Of a stretch of DNA of 64,000 nucleotides, positions 19,507-28,344 are shown in pieces. The DNA is from Microbacterium sp. Root553 (GTDB taxonomy: Bacteria; Actinomycetota; Actinomycetes; Actinomycetales; Microbacteriaceae), in the NCBI RefSeq assembly GCF_001426995.1, contig NZ_LMFY01000002.1, positions 80,846 to 144,845 on the forward strand, read 5' to 3'. Every line of letters begins with the position of its first letter. The first letter of the stretch is position 1. A model generated the notes under the pieces. The model was not told where the DNA came from, made no database searches, and was given only the letters and a program-made list of their open reading frames with translations. Made by a program: the position numbers and the translations under genes.

Positions 19507-20687
19507 AACGACTTCTCAGGCTCGGCGCCCCCACCGTGGGCACGGTCCTTCTCCGTCTGGCCCAGCTGACGGTGCTGCTCGCGTTCGCCAGGCTCACCGA
19601 GGGGGAGACGCAGCACTTCCTGGTGACGGGGTTCGGGGTGCTCGCGTCCTTCGCGATCATCAGCGACGCGGGCGGCGCTCCCTTTCTTCTGAGTCTGCGT
19701 CCGGAGCGGCACAGTCTGCAGACGTTCGGTCGCGTGCTCGCGCTGCAGGGAGGGTTCGCGCTTCTCGGGCCCGTGGCCTTCTTCGGGTTCGCGATCCTGA
19801 TCGCCCCGGACGGCATCGCGACACCGCATTTCTTCGTCCTGATCGCCCTCTCTCTGGCGCAGGCCTTCGACACCATGGCGAGGACGGCGAAGTCTCCGTG
19901 GCTCGTGCAGCGCCGAGACCACCTCTTCGCCTTCCCCGACATCCTCAACGGCCTGTGCAAGATGGCCCTGGTCGGTCTCGCGCTCCTGGTCGGGAGCGTC
20001 GATCTCGTCGCAGCGGTGATGCTCGTCTCGGCGATCGCCTTCATCGGCACGTTCCTCGTGGTGCGTCGCGGTCTCCCGGGGCAGACGGAGCGAGAGCCGA
20101 AGCTCGCGCGTCGTGTGCTCGAGATCGGCGTCACAGGCATGCTGAGCAGCGCCTACTCCCAGACGCCCATGCTCTTCGCCGCGGGGATGCTGCCTCTCGA
20201 GGTCTCCGCGGTGTTCGCGGTGACATACCGGATCGTCCAGGCGCTGGAGCTGCTCCCCGCCACCGCGACGGTCCAGCTCATCCCCCGATTCCGCTCGCTG
20301 GATGCACGCAGGGTCTGGATGCTGTTCACCGGTGTCGGTGTGATCCTCGCCGTCGTGCTCATCCTGGCGTGGCCGATCGTCACCGAGGTGTTCACGATCG
20401 AGGTGCCCCTGGAATACCTCGTGCCCATCGCTCTCGCCTTCGCCCTGAAGTGCGGCAACTACTCGGTGGTGGCCTATCTGCTCAGCTCCGAGAAAGTACG
20501 TCAGAGACTCGTCGTCACCGTCCTGACGGGTATCTTCGCGGTCATACTCGTTCCGTCGCTCATCCTGGCCGCCGGACCTCGAGGACTCGCGCTCTCCGCG
20601 CCGATCATCGAGGTCGTGTTCCTCGCCACCACCATCATCATCCTTCGCACCACGATGCGACCCCTACGCCGAAAGGGATCCGAGTGA
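19503..20687 (+). CDS. Wzx-like oligosaccharide flippase
   Basis: 394 residues with about twelve helices arranged as in the MATE-like polysaccharide export family. The N-terminus (MKRLLRLGAPTVGTVLLRLAQ) and the alternating helix/short basic loop pattern are typical. It should flip polyprenyl-linked repeat units across the membrane for the polymerase encoded just upstream. It overlaps the polymerase gene in an ATGA and overlaps the next gene in a GTGA, consistent with a tightly coupled operon. Confidence 0.8.
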   Translation: MKRLLRLGAPTVGTVLLRLAQLTVLLAFARLTEGETQHFLVTGFGVLASFAIISDAGGAPFLLSLRPERHSLQTFGRVLALQGGFALLGPVAFFGFAILIAPDGIATPHFFVLIALSLAQAFDTMARTAKSPWLVQRRDHLFAFPDILNGLCKMALVGLALLVGSVDLVAAVMLVSAIAFIGTFLVVRRGLPGQTEREPKLARRVLEIGVTGMLSSAYSQTPMLFAAGMLPLEVSAVFAVTYRIVQALELLPATATVQLIPRFRSLDARRVWMLFTGVGVILAVVLILAWPIVTEVFTIEVPLEYLVPIALAFALKCGNYSVVAYLLSSEKVRQRLVVTVLTGIFAVILVPSLILAAGPRGLALSAPIIEVVFLATTIIILRTTMRPLRRKGSE

Positions 20688-21709
20688 GGATTCTCGTCAT
20701 CAGCTCCGACCGCACCTCGGAGCTGAACCGCCCCGTCAACCTGGGCGATGCCATGCTGACCGACGCCCTCGTCGCCTCACTGCGAGCGAAGGGGCACGAC
20801 GCCATCGCCGCCGACTTCGGCGACTCGGCACGCACGGGGGGAGAGGCGCGTCTGAGACTGTCCGGAGTGGGCGCTCTCCTGCGCGCTCTGCGCGACGTCG
20901 ACGCCCTCGTGATCGGCGGAGGCACCCTGCTGCAGGACGACGCCCGCGAGATCCCGGGCGGCTGGGGCGGCCTTCCGCGGCTCTGCGCTGCCAGCAGCGT
21001 CCTCGCTCGTCTGACCCGGACCAAGGTGGCGTTCTACGGCGTCGGATGCGATCCCGTCGAGAGGGCGGGAGCACGGACTCTGCTGCGCCTCGCGGTCAGG
21101 GGAGTGCCGGTGTGGGTGCGCGACACGCGCAGCGCCGCCCGCGTCCGCGAGACGCTGAAGGGGACGGCGATGCTCGGAGCGGATGCCAGCCTGCTGATGG
21201 GATTCGATCCTCGCGGACAGGCCGCGGATGATGCGCCCGTCGTGGTCGCGCTCAACGGAGAGCATGCGCGCCACCTGACTGCCGGCCAGGTGGAGGCGCT
21301 GAAGCGGCCGGGGCGTCGTCTGGTCTTCCTGAACATGTCGCAGGGCGGTTCGTTCCTGGACGCGGACTCCCTCTCCGTCGAGGCCAGGGCGGCGTTCGAC
21401 GAGGTGACAGAGCCCATGGGCTGGGACGAGGCGTTCCGATTGATCCGCTCGGCGGAATCGGTCTGGGGGTCGAGGATGCACGCGCTGTACGCGGCGATGC
21501 TCAGCGGCGTCCCGATGGTCGCCCTGTCGGCGCTCCCCAAGGTCGTCACCTTCGCGGAGGACTTCGGAATCGCGCGAGTCACCGAGACGTCCGAGATCGG
21601 GGACGTGCATCCGACCCTGGCGGACACGGCTGCTCTCGACGCTGCCGTCGTGACGGCGGACCGCACGCTCGACGACCTGCTCGTCGGTTTCGTCGGCACG
21701 GGGCGGTAA
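20684..21709 (+). CDS. Polysaccharide pyruvyl transferase family protein
   Basis: 341 residues from GTG 20684. The N-terminal SSDRTSELNRPVNLGDAML, the central IGGGTLLQDD and the C-terminal VWGSRMHALYAAMLSGVP are the three hallmark blocks of the family, which transfers pyruvate from phosphoenolpyruvate onto sugar residues as a ketal. This would give the polymer negative charge. Cytoplasmic, probably acting on the lipid-linked unit. The longer open frame upstream overlaps the flippase gene and is discarded. Confidence 0.88.
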   Translation: MRILVISSDRTSELNRPVNLGDAMLTDALVASLRAKGHDAIAADFGDSARTGGEARLRLSGVGALLRALRDVDALVIGGGTLLQDDAREIPGGWGGLPRLCAASSVLARLTRTKVAFYGVGCDPVERAGARTLLRLAVRGVPVWVRDTRSAARVRETLKGTAMLGADASLLMGFDPRGQAADDAPVVVALNGEHARHLTAGQVEALKRPGRRLVFLNMSQGGSFLDADSLSVEARAAFDEVTEPMGWDEAFRLIRSAESVWGSRMHALYAAMLSGVPMVALSALPKVVTFAEDFGIARVTETSEIGDVHPTLADTAALDAAVVTADRTLDDLLVGFVGTGR

Positions 21710-21717
21710 CGACGCGA

Positions 21718-23175
21718 ATGGTCTTCTCCAGCCCGACTTTCCTCTTCCTGTTCCTGCCCCTCACGATGCTGGGGTATCACCTGCTCCCCGTGCGCGGACG
21801 GTCGCGCAACTGGTGGCTGCTCGCCATGAGCATCGTCTTCTACTACTGGGGAGCGGGCAGCGCGATCGGCGCGATCCTCTGGGTGTCGATCTTCAGTTTC
21901 GGCGCGGCCTGGGCGATGTGGCGCTACGCGCGTCGGCGTCATGCGACCGGCCGTGCCCCTCTGGCACGCGTGCCGCTGGCCGTGGCCCTGGCGATCGTGC
22001 TGGTCCCGCTCGTGCTGTTCAAGTACCTCCCGCAGCTGGCCATCCAGGGGGTGCCGGGGGCCGTCCACATCGCCGCGCTGACGGGGGCGGAATCCTGGAT
22101 CCTCCCCCTCGGCGTCTCCTTCTTCACGTTCCACGGGATCTCCTACGTCATCGACTCGTACCGGAACGGTGCCCCTCTGACCCGGTCCTTTCCGGCGTAC
22201 CTCCTCTACCTCTTCGTCTTCCCGCACCAGATCGCCGGACCGATCGTGCGATATGCGGAGATCAAGGACGAGGTGGAATCGTCGCGGACGATCACCGCGA
22301 GTCGGTTCGGCTACGGGGCGACCAGGTTCGCCTGGGGGCTCGCGAAGAAGGTGCTCATCGCGGACAGCGCAGGTCAGCTCGCGAACGCCATGTTCGACAG
22401 CGCCGCGTTCTCCGGCCAGCTCTCGATGCCCACTGCGTGGATCGGGGCCGTCGCCTACGCCGTCCAGATCTACTTCGACTTCAGCGGATACTCCGACATG
22501 GCCATCGGATTGGCCGCGATGTTCGGCTTCCACTTCCCCGAGAACTTCCGCAGCCCGTACACGTCGCACTCCGTGAGCGAGTTCTGGCGGCGCTGGCACA
22601 TCACCCTCACCCGATGGTTCCGCGATTACGTGTACATCCCGATGGGTGGAAACCGCAAGGGCCGACTGGTCGAGTACGGCGCGCTGCTGACGGTGTTCAC
22701 GCTGACATCCATCTGGCACGGGGCGCTGGCCGGGTTCCTCCTGTGGGGTGGGCTGCAGGCCGCGGCGATGCTGTTCGAACGGGCGACGGGTCTGCGCGAT
22801 TCCCGACGATTCCTGGTCGCACGGCGCATTCTCACGGCGTTCTTCGTGATCCTCGCCTGGGTGCCCTTCCGGACGACCGAACTCGATGCGACGGGGCGGA
22901 TCTGGAGAGCCATGTTCACCGGCCCGACGGACTTCATTGCGCCTCAGCTCATCACGGCGATCACCCCGTTCACGCTGGCGGCGCTGCTCATCGGCCTCCT
23001 CGCGTTCTTCACCACCTCGAAGAACACCGCATTCGAGATCCTCTTCCGTCCTTCGCTGCGCGATCAGACCGTCTCCGCGGTGCGCGGATGGGTGATCGCC
23101 GCTCCTCTCTTCGTGGTGACCATCGCGATGGTGCTCCTGAGCGATTTCAGCCCGTTCCTCTACTTCCAGTTCTAA
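21718..23175 (+). CDS. MBOAT family O-acyltransferase (AlgI-like)
   Basis: 485 residues, polytopic. The PF03062 signature is clear: His139 in TFHGISYVID, the FWRRWHITLTRWFRDYVYIP line with its conserved RWH, and the invariant His334 in SIWHGALAGF. AlgI/PatA-type MBOAT proteins move an acyl (usually acetyl) group across the membrane and hand it to an SGNH partner such as AlgX/AlgJ, and exactly such a gene follows ten bases downstream. The start at 21718 lies eight bases after the previous stop. Confidence 0.93.
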   Translation: MVFSSPTFLFLFLPLTMLGYHLLPVRGRSRNWWLLAMSIVFYYWGAGSAIGAILWVSIFSFGAAWAMWRYARRRHATGRAPLARVPLAVALAIVLVPLVLFKYLPQLAIQGVPGAVHIAALTGAESWILPLGVSFFTFHGISYVIDSYRNGAPLTRSFPAYLLYLFVFPHQIAGPIVRYAEIKDEVESSRTITASRFGYGATRFAWGLAKKVLIADSAGQLANAMFDSAAFSGQLSMPTAWIGAVAYAVQIYFDFSGYSDMAIGLAAMFGFHFPENFRSPYTSHSVSEFWRRWHITLTRWFRDYVYIPMGGNRKGRLVEYGALLTVFTLTSIWHGALAGFLLWGGLQAAAMLFERATGLRDSRRFLVARRILTAFFVILAWVPFRTTELDATGRIWRAMFTGPTDFIAPQLITAITPFTLAALLIGLLAFFTTSKNTAFEILFRPSLRDQTVSAVRGWVIAAPLFVVTIAMVLLSDFSPFLYFQF

Positions 23176-23185
23176 GGAGAGCCCC

Positions 23186-24310
23186 ATGCTCACGACCTGG
23201 CTGCGGCGCAGGGCCGTACCCGTCGCCGCGGTGGGCGGAAGCCTGCTGCTTCTCTCCCTGTGGCTGGTTCCCGGCGACGTCGCCGGGAGCCAGAACCGCG
23301 CCGAGGTCGAGTTCCCGGCCGTCTCGCCCCAGGCGCTCACCGAGGCGGAGACATTCGCCCACGTCGACCGCGCTCTGAGAGATCGGCTCGGCGCGCAGGT
23401 GCCGGTCGTCCACGTCGCCGGCGCGGTGTCGAACGACGTCGGGATGAGCCCGAACAGCACGACCTGGCTCGGTGAGGGGCGCGAACCCTTCTTCGCGGTC
23501 GACTTCATCTACCCGTGCCGAGGGAATCCGGCGCGGATCGACGCGGTGCATCAGCAGCTCCAGGACGACACCGCCGCCGTGGAGGGCAACGGCGCCTACA
23601 TCGTCTACACCCTGGCGCCGGACAAGTCGTCGATCCGGGACGAGGAGCTCGGAGTGCTGCGCGACTCCCTCCTGAACTGCTCCGATCGCGTCCGCTCGGC
23701 CTTCACCGGCTGGGGCGAGGCTCAGGACTTCCCGCTGATCACGCTCTGGGACCGTCTCGAGCACGCCGACTCGTCGAGGCAGGGGCGCGACGACGGCGCG
23801 TACTACTTCGGTGACAGCCACTGGAACGCCGATGGCGCCGCCGTGTGGACGAGGGCGCTGCTGGAGAGGCTCGTCGACGACGGCGTGGTCTCCAGCTCCG
23901 TGCTGTCCGACCTCGACGAGACCACCACGGCTCCGGGGGAGGTCGTGATCCCGGACCTCTTCCGCAACATGGGGCTGACCGAGACCGTGGAACGCGTCGA
24001 GAAGCTCTACGAGCGTCCGGGAGTGACGACCACGACCGACACCGTGGTGAACTCCGAGGGGACGACGCTCACCCACACGTCGTCCACATCCACGGAGGCG
24101 GAACTCGTCCCGGGCAAGACCCTGATCCTGGGGGATTCCTTCCTGCGCACCCACGCCGCCACGCAGCTCGCTCCGTTCTTCGCCGACGTCACCTTCGGCT
24201 CGCTGGCCGATTACGAGGATGTCGCGGACTACGACAACGTCATCGTGGAGCGCGTGCAGCGCAACGCCGTGGAGCCGGGATGGCCTGACTTCGCCGGAGT
24301 GATCGGCTGA
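23186..24310 (+). CDS. AlgX/AlgJ-like SGNH O-acetyltransferase
   Basis: 374 residues with a single N-terminal membrane segment (about 10-32), so the catalytic domain is extracytoplasmic. The AlgX/AlgJ pattern is present: Asp210-x-His212 in FGDSHWN and the nucleophile Ser318 in LGDSFLRTH. Together with the MBOAT protein it should O-acetylate the polymer outside the cell. A ribosome-binding site AAGGAGAG sits before the ATG. It is the last gene of the main operon; a 10-bp inverted repeat spans its stop codon. Confidence 0.88.
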   Translation: MLTTWLRRRAVPVAAVGGSLLLLSLWLVPGDVAGSQNRAEVEFPAVSPQALTEAETFAHVDRALRDRLGAQVPVVHVAGAVSNDVGMSPNSTTWLGEGREPFFAVDFIYPCRGNPARIDAVHQQLQDDTAAVEGNGAYIVYTLAPDKSSIRDEELGVLRDSLLNCSDRVRSAFTGWGEAQDFPLITLWDRLEHADSSRQGRDDGAYYFGDSHWNADGAAVWTRALLERLVDDGVVSSSVLSDLDETTTAPGEVVIPDLFRNMGLTETVERVEKLYERPGVTTTTDTVVNSEGTTLTHTSSTSTEAELVPGKTLILGDSFLRTHAATQLAPFFADVTFGSLADYEDVADYDNVIVERVQRNAVEPGWPDFAGVIG

Positions 24311-24319
24311 CTCCGGCGA
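24291..24319 (+). terminator. Inverted repeat over the stop codon of the AlgX-like gene
   Basis: Arms 24291-24300 and 24310-24319 form a perfect 10-bp stem with a nine-base loop. No T-tract follows. It probably ends or attenuates the exopolysaccharide operon before the separate promoter of the DUF4012 gene. Confidence 0.5.
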
Positions 24320-24378
24320 GGCGATGCTCCGGGATGCTGCTCAGCGGCGTGTCAGGTGCCCCCCGGTAGGATCGCAGC

Positions 24379-26160
24379 GTGACCCCTACGTCTCGACGAG
24401 CAGCGCGTGAAGCTGCGCAGAAGCAGCAAGCCGATCGCGACGCCGCGGTGCGTGACACGCACGCCGGAGAGAAGAAGCCGCGACGGCGGGGCGCGCGCAT
24501 CGCCTGGCTCATCGTGGCGATCGTCGTCATCGTGCTGCTCGGCATCGCCTGCTGGGTGGCTTTCAAGGCCCTCGCCGTGAAGAACGGGCTCGAGGAGAGC
24601 CAGCAGCTCATCGGCGAGCTGCAGAACGGTGCCGACCCCAAGGAGACCGTCCAGAAGATCTCCGAGCCGGCGAGGAGCGCCGCAGCGGCGGCGTCGGATC
24701 CGGTGTGGGCCGCAGTGGAGTGGGTGCCCGTCGCCGGCGAGAACCTGCGTGGCGTTCGTCTCGCGGCCCAATCGGTCGACGTGCTGATCAATGACATCGC
24801 GATGCCGGTGCTGTCCGCCGACGCGGCCAGCGGATCGCTCATCACCCAGATCCTCGACGTCGCGAAGGGGCAGGCGCCTCGGATCGGGCAGCTCGCCGAC
24901 GAGATCGCCGAGGTGCAGAAGTCGACGGCTCTGGTCGGACCGGTGCGCAGCGGAGTCGACCAGGTGGCCGAGGTCATGGACGGGGTGGCACCCGCCGTCG
25001 ACCTGCTTCCCACTCTCCTCGGTGCGGACGGTCCGCGTAACTATCTGCTCGTCTTCCAGAACAATGCGGAGTCGCTCGCATTGGGAGGCAGTGCCGCCTC
25101 GCAGACCCTGATCCACGTGGACAACGGCGCGATCACGATGGGAGCGCAGGGCAGCAGCCTCAGCTATCAGAACGGCGTGGCCGTCGACGTCCCCGTCGAC
25201 CAGAGCGCCATCGATCTCTACTCCAGCTTCCTGGTCGATCACGTGAACACGAGCATGAGTCGGCCCGACTTCCCGACCGCCGCGAAGATCATGCGCGCGT
25301 GGTGGCAGCGCGACATCGGCGCCGACCAGATCGACGGCGTGATCTCCATCGACCCGCTCGCGCTCTCTCGGATCCTCGTCGCGACAGGACCGATCGAGCT
25401 CGTGACCGGCGACACCCTGTCGTCGGAGAACGCCGTGTCCCTCCTCCTCAACGAGGTGTACAAGCGCTGGGACAGCTACAAGTACCCGGAACTGGTCGAC
25501 GGGTTCTTCGCGGCGGCCGCAGGTGCCGTCTTCGACCGGGTCGCTTCGGGGCAGTTCGACCTCAAGAACATGGCGACCGCGCTGACCGAGAGCGCCGCGC
25601 AGGGGAGCATCCTCGTCTGGAGCGAAGACGAGAAGGTGGAGGAGGCGATCCGCGGCGAGCGAGTCAGCGGCGTCCTCCCGACCGAGAACGATGAGGAGAC
25701 CACCCTCGGGGTCTACTTCAACAACAGCAACGGATCGAAGATCGACTACTACACCCGCACGGCCATCACCGTGGCCGAGACGTGCGAGGCGGATTCGACG
25801 ACCTTCTCGGTGAACGCCGCGCTCGCGCTGCCGATCACTCAGGAGGAGGCCGACGCGCTGCCGCGGTACATCCAGAGCATGACCTTCGGGACGACCTTCC
25901 GCGACTGGATCTACATCTACGGCCCGCCCGGGACGACCGTGTCGAACGTGGAGGTGAACGGCGAGCGCATCGACATCCTGTCGCACGGGATCGACGACCT
26001 CGGCCGGCCGACCGCGCGATTCGAGGCGTGGTTCACGCCGGGCCAGCGGGTGGACGTGACCGCGGCCTTCACGGGCTCGGGGACCTTCGGGCCCGTCGCG
26101 GTGCAGACGAACCCGATGATCAACTCCGTCGAGCCGGGCATCACCGATTCCTGCAACTGA
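24379..26160 (+). CDS. DUF4012 domain-containing membrane-anchored protein
   Basis: 593 residues. A basic N-terminus (MTPTSRRAAREAAQKQQAD) precedes one membrane helix at about 39-62, so the bulk is outside. The line LLGADGPRNYLLVFQNNAE is the DUF4012 hallmark. The family is common in actinobacterial and other Gram-positive exopolysaccharide loci, often beside the priming transferase, as here, but has no known activity. A role in chain-length control, release or attachment is possible because no Wzz-like protein is present. GTG start: TAGGAT (24367-24372) lies six bases upstream and no ribosome-binding site is visible, so it is probably leaderless. Confidence 0.9.
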   Translation: MTPTSRRAAREAAQKQQADRDAAVRDTHAGEKKPRRRGARIAWLIVAIVVIVLLGIACWVAFKALAVKNGLEESQQLIGELQNGADPKETVQKISEPARSAAAAASDPVWAAVEWVPVAGENLRGVRLAAQSVDVLINDIAMPVLSADAASGSLITQILDVAKGQAPRIGQLADEIAEVQKSTALVGPVRSGVDQVAEVMDGVAPAVDLLPTLLGADGPRNYLLVFQNNAESLALGGSAASQTLIHVDNGAITMGAQGSSLSYQNGVAVDVPVDQSAIDLYSSFLVDHVNTSMSRPDFPTAAKIMRAWWQRDIGADQIDGVISIDPLALSRILVATGPIELVTGDTLSSENAVSLLLNEVYKRWDSYKYPELVDGFFAAAAGAVFDRVASGQFDLKNMATALTESAAQGSILVWSEDEKVEEAIRGERVSGVLPTENDEETTLGVYFNNSNGSKIDYYTRTAITVAETCEADSTTFSVNAALALPITQEEADALPRYIQSMTFGTTFRDWIYIYGPPGTTVSNVEVNGERIDILSHGIDDLGRPTARFEAWFTPGQRVDVTAAFTGSGTFGPVAVQTNPMINSVEPGITDSCN

Positions 26161-26170
26161 TATGCCGATG

Positions 26171-26200
26171 TTCCCGAAGTCACAGTGACTGGAGTAAACT
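26171..26200 (+). promoter_or_regulatory. Promoter with an operator-like palindrome in the spacer (priming transferase gene)
   Basis: TTCCCG (26171-26176) and TAAACT (26195-26200) are 18 bases apart. The spacer holds a perfect 13-base palindrome, AGTCAC-A-GTGACT (26178-26190). A protein bound there would block the polymerase, so this looks like a repressor site. A second, shorter palindrome ATTCA-G-TGAAT lies at 26209-26219 near the transcription start. Confidence 0.6.
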
Positions 26201-26256
26201 GACTGCCGATTCAGTGAATTCGCTGGGAGGTCAGCGGTTCGCGCCGGAGGGACAGG

Positions 26257-27762
26257 GTGGTCGACATAGCTGTGGATGCGGTACCGAGGCAGTCGAAGGG
26301 CCGAACGTCGTCGGACTCTCGGCAGCAGCCGCACAAGCGCAGGCGCGGTGAGTGGCCCCGTCGATACGCCAGCCGGCTGTTCTACAGCGATGTCCTGGTC
26401 CTGGCCCTCACCCTCGTCTCCGCCTGGCTCCTCTCGCGTCCGAGCATGACGGTGGCCGTGTCCTGGCCGAACGGACCCCGGATCAGTTACGTCATCGTTC
26501 TCGCGATCATCGGGGCGGCCTGGCTCGTCGGACTCGACGCGATCGACACGCGAGATCACCACATCGTGGGCCACGGCATCCTCGAGTACCGCCGCATCGC
26601 CGACGCGACCATCGCCGTCTTCGCCTTCACCGTCGCGGTCGCCTTCTTCCTCGGCATGGAGATCTCGCGGCTGCTGCTCGCGCTGATCTTCCCGGTCGGT
26701 CTCGTCCTCCTGCTCGCCTCTCGGTGGATCTGGCGGCAGTGGCTGCGCAGACGGCAGCGCAAGGACGAGTACACCCATCGCGCCGTCATCATCGGGGAGC
26801 GGAGCAAGGTCAAGCACGTCGCGCAGCAGATCCGGCGCAGCAAGGACAGCGGGTACACCATCGTCGGCGTCATCACCGACGGCGTCCCCTCCGAGGGAAT
26901 GCCTCAGCTCGAGGTTCTCGGCGACATCCGCAGCGCCGACAAGGCGCTCGATGCGGCGAACATCGATGCCCTCATCATCGTGGGATCCGACGACATGGAT
27001 CCGGAGACGATGCGCCGGCTCGGCTACGCGGTCGCGGACCGTGACATCCAGATGATCATGGCACCCGCGCTCACCGACGTCGCCGGCCCCCGACTGCACT
27101 CGCGTCCCGTCGCGGGCCTGCCGCTCGTGCACGTGGACTTCCCGCGCATGGAGGGCGCCCACCGCTTCCTCAAGAGGGTGTTCGATCTCGTGGGCTCCGT
27201 GCTCCTGCTCGCGCTGTTCTCGCCGGTCTTCCTCGTCACGGCGATCGCGATCAAGATCGACGGCCCCGGTCGGATCTTCTACCACCAGGAACGCATCGGT
27301 CGCGGCGGCAGGACATTCGGCATGCGCAAGTTCCGCTCGATGGTCGCCAACGCGGACGACCAGCTGGCCAGCCTTCTCGACCTGCAGGGTTCGAGCGAGA
27401 CCCCGCTGTTCAAAGTGGCCGACGACCCCCGCATCACGAAGATCGGGCGATTCCTGCGCAAGCACTCCATCGACGAGCTCCCGCAGCTGATCAACGTGTT
27501 CCGTGGCGAGATGAGCCTCGTCGGGCCCCGTCCGCAGCGTGCCGCGGAGGTCGCTCTGTACGACGACATCGCGCTGCGCCGTCTCGCGGTCAAGCCGGGT
27601 ATGAGCGGTCTCTGGCAGGTGAGCGGTCGTTCCACGCTGTCGTGGGAGGAGACGATCCGTCTCGACCTCTACTACGTCGAGAACTGGTCGCTCACGCAGG
27701 ATGTCGTGATCCTCTTCCGCACGATCCGTGCTGTCGTCGCTCCCGGAGCCAGCGCGCACTGA
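26257..27762 (+). CDS. Polyprenyl glycosylphosphotransferase (initiating sugar transferase)
   Basis: 501 residues from a GTG with a strong GGAGGGACAGG ribosome-binding site. It has a PglC/WbaP-like layout: a basic N-terminus, four or five membrane helices (about 40-160), a nucleotide-binding-like domain (IIGERSKVKHVAQQI onward), then a membrane re-entrant helix (KRVFDLVGSVLLLALFSPVF) and the catalytic domain with FYHQERIGRGG, RKFRSM, DELPQLINVF and MSLVGPRP. It transfers sugar-1-phosphate to undecaprenyl phosphate, the first step of repeat-unit synthesis. It has its own promoter with a palindrome, unlike the rest of the pathway. Confidence 0.95.
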   Translation: MVDIAVDAVPRQSKGRTSSDSRQQPHKRRRGEWPRRYASRLFYSDVLVLALTLVSAWLLSRPSMTVAVSWPNGPRISYVIVLAIIGAAWLVGLDAIDTRDHHIVGHGILEYRRIADATIAVFAFTVAVAFFLGMEISRLLLALIFPVGLVLLLASRWIWRQWLRRRQRKDEYTHRAVIIGERSKVKHVAQQIRRSKDSGYTIVGVITDGVPSEGMPQLEVLGDIRSADKALDAANIDALIIVGSDDMDPETMRRLGYAVADRDIQMIMAPALTDVAGPRLHSRPVAGLPLVHVDFPRMEGAHRFLKRVFDLVGSVLLLALFSPVFLVTAIAIKIDGPGRIFYHQERIGRGGRTFGMRKFRSMVANADDQLASLLDLQGSSETPLFKVADDPRITKIGRFLRKHSIDELPQLINVFRGEMSLVGPRPQRAAEVALYDDIALRRLAVKPGMSGLWQVSGRSTLSWEETIRLDLYYVENWSLTQDVVILFRTIRAVVAPGASAH

Positions 27763-27840
27763 CGGGGATTCCGAACGAATCCCGGCGACTGACCGGGCGC
27801 TAACGGCGTGCGAGCCATCGCTCTGGGTACATTCAAGATC

Positions 27841-28344
27841 ATGAGATCCCCCCTTGCGACGCGTCTCGCTGCGAGTGCTCTGGCCATCGTCGTGCTCGGA
27901 GGAGCCTCGGGGTGCGCTGCGGACCCCGGTGCATCGAACCCCGTTCCCACGTCGACGGCCACGTCGGCTCCCGATCCGACGCCGACCACCGAGGCGCCGA
28001 CGGCTGAGCCCACTCCGGAGCCGACCGCGTCACCCGCTCCGGAGTTCGGAGCCTTCACCTTCGAGCAGCTCGCGCAGATCTGCATCGACGCGACCGTCTC
28101 CAGCTACGCTCCCGACGTCGTCTTCGACACCCCGAACACCCGCATCGAGCAGCGGATCGTCACTCCGGAATGGCTCGTCATCGTGCCCGCCGCGACGATG
28201 GGCTACCAGGGCCAGTCCGTCTGCACGATCGGCGGAACACCTGCCGAGCATCAGCTCGAGCTCGGCTCGGGATCCATCGAGCAGCTGCCCGAAGAGCAGA
28301 TCCAGAACCTGATCCGCGGCGAGAACGAGGGGGGCGATCGCTAG
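27841..28344 (+). CDS. Putative lipoprotein with Pro/Thr-rich stalk
   Basis: 167 residues from ATG 27841. TACATT (27828-27833) ends seven bases upstream, which supports this start over a GTG at 27808. The signal peptide ends in a lipobox-like ASGC with Cys25 as the lipidated residue. A low-complexity stalk rich in Pro, Thr, Ala and Glu (about 30-68) leads to a small globular domain (about 70-165) with one further cysteine. The domain is not recognised. The stop overlaps the start of the M23 gene by one base, so the two products may act together at the cell surface. Confidence 0.75.
   Translation: MRSPLATRLAASALAIVVLGGASGCAADPGASNPVPTSTATSAPDPTPTTEAPTAEPTPEPTASPAPEFGAFTFEQLAQICIDATVSSYAPDVVFDTPNTRIEQRIVTPEWLVIVPAATMGYQGQSVCTIGGTPAEHQLELGSGSIEQLPEEQIQNLIRGENEGGDR

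Noticed and set aside
24352..27759. A 1135-codon minus-strand open frame
   Set aside because: Antisense to the DUF4012 and priming-transferase genes; low-complexity composition and no recognisable domain.
27765..27783. Inverted repeat GGGATTC-N5-GAATCCC after the priming-transferase gene as a terminator
   Set aside because: Only seven base pairs and no T-tract; too weak to list as a feature, though it may contribute to termination.
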